Made by a program: the position numbers and the translations under genes. A stretch of DNA of 64,000 nucleotides from Bifidobacterium simiiventris (GTDB lineage: Bacteria > Actinomycetota > Actinomycetes > Actinomycetales > Bifidobacteriaceae), in NCBI RefSeq assembly GCF_019331715.1, contig NZ_JAHBBG010000001.1, forward strand, positions 310,001 to 374,000, read 5' to 3'. Of the stretch, positions 63,387-64,000 are shown one piece after another. Under the pieces are notes generated by a model. It was not told where the DNA came from. It saw only the letters and a program-made list of their open reading frames with translations, and did not search any database. How positions within the stretch are numbered: the first letter of the stretch is position 1; every line of letters starts with the position of its first letter.

Positions 63387-63598
63387 TGGATCGTGCCTTT
63401 CCTCTGGGACGTCGGCCGGATGGCCGAACGCCAACGAATATCAGGCACGGGAAGGCGACGTCCGTGCGCCGGCATTACCCGGTCACGTTCAATCGGTCGG
63501 GACGAATCCCATCTCAGCCATGCCGTTACGGACAGTATTCGCAACGGTTCGCAGCTCCCGTGTCAACCCCACGAGCATAACCCACCCCGGAGTCAAGG

Positions 63599-64000
63599 TC
63601 ACCGTGTCTTGAAGTAGCGGAAGAGTTGGGATTCGCGGACGAATAGTCCGGCGAGGACGGCCGCGAGCATGCTGGCGGCGAACAGCGCGAGCGGCGCGCG
63701 TATCGCAGACAAAAGGATTGCAACGGGGTCGCCGGCCGCCATGCGCCAGCAGTAGGCGGCGATGAGGCTGCACGCCGATATGGTCCCGAGCCCGCTCCAC
63801 GTGAGCGTCTCCAAGCCGATGCCGAGCAGCTGCGCGCCTTTGGATTGGCCGCAGTGCAGCGCGCCCGCGTATTCGAGCCGGCGTCTTCGCACGCCCACGA
63901 CGCCGATCAGCAGTCCGGCCGCGAGTCCCGCGCAGGGCATCCACCGGGTCATGCGGCTCGTGTACGAGTCGTGCGCGTCGTAGTGCGAGTCGAATCCCTT
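63599..64000 (-). CDS. FtsX-like ABC permease, C-terminal fragment cut by window edge
   Basis: The frame is open from the right edge to the stop at 63599, giving 133 residues of the protein's C-terminus. Three hydrophobic segments are visible. A basic stretch, VRRRRLEYAGALHCGQSKGA, follows the first and resembles the coupling helix of FtsX/MacB permeases. The end, ESQLFRYFKTR, is also common in that family. The N-terminal part and the partner ATPase would lie beyond 64000. It is upstream of the ECF fusion in the same direction, with a 212-base gap (63387-63598) that holds the ECF promoter and no other gene. Confidence 0.65.
   Translation of the reverse strand, partial: KGFDSHYDAHDSYTSRMTRWMPCAGLAAGLLIGVVGVRRRRLEYAGALHCGQSKGAQLLGIGLETLTWSGLGTISACSLIAAYCWRMAAGDPVAILLSAIRAPLALFAASMLAAVLAGLFVRESQLFRYFKTR

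Overview
The window is high-GC chromosomal DNA that I read as Bifidobacterium (Actinobacteria). The evidence is the argC-argJ-argB run, the spoU methyltransferase-pheS-pheT order, a NAD+ DNA ligase with a long insertion, a polyphosphate glucokinase, single-polypeptide ECF transporters, and a sortase-dependent pilus locus with a poly-G tract. The species is not resolved. No tRNA, rRNA, CRISPR array, transposase or prophage gene was seen.

Region 1 (1-12.9 kb) is mostly housekeeping. It holds the ArgR-type-controlled argCJB genes, a small Gln/Pro-rich membrane protein, pheST with an upstream TrmH/SpoU methyltransferase, an O-acetylhomoserine sulfhydrylase, a flavin NADH oxidase and an Mrp-type P-loop ATPase. 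Region 2 (13-31 kb) is mixed. It has an AlbA/Schlafen-type regulator behind a very large perfect palindrome, ligA, a 1217-residue protein of unknown function, a polytopic GT-C-like membrane protein followed by an aryl-sulfate sulfotransferase, a stand-alone ABC ATPase with a degenerate signature motif, an aminotransferase, ppgK, a nitroreductase and a family 2 glycosyltransferase.

Region 3 (31.6-44.9 kb) is an accessory surface locus, read right to left: a 2874-residue LPXTG-type adhesin, a major pilin with isopeptide-domain features, a class C sortase and a small basal-type pilin. A G10 tract just upstream of the adhesin start codons is a candidate phase-variation switch. Two related composite palindromic elements in opposite orientation flank the sortase gene.

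Region 4 (45-64 kb) starts with an FMN riboswitch, RibU and a fused ECF ATPase-ATPase-permease protein. After that come a CE15-like esterase, an NfsA-type reductase, a hexose-6-phosphate mutarotase, a DHA2 exporter, rarA behind a LexA-type box, a membrane-anchored coiled-coil protein, a MacB-like ABC exporter, a second ECF A-A-T fusion, and the 3' end of an FtsX-like permease cut by the window edge.

The most unusual signal is a family of about 95-bp palindromic repeats. They lie between genes and also, in frame, inside both ECF fusion genes, where they encode interdomain linkers with partial copies. At least three other palindromic repeat families are present.
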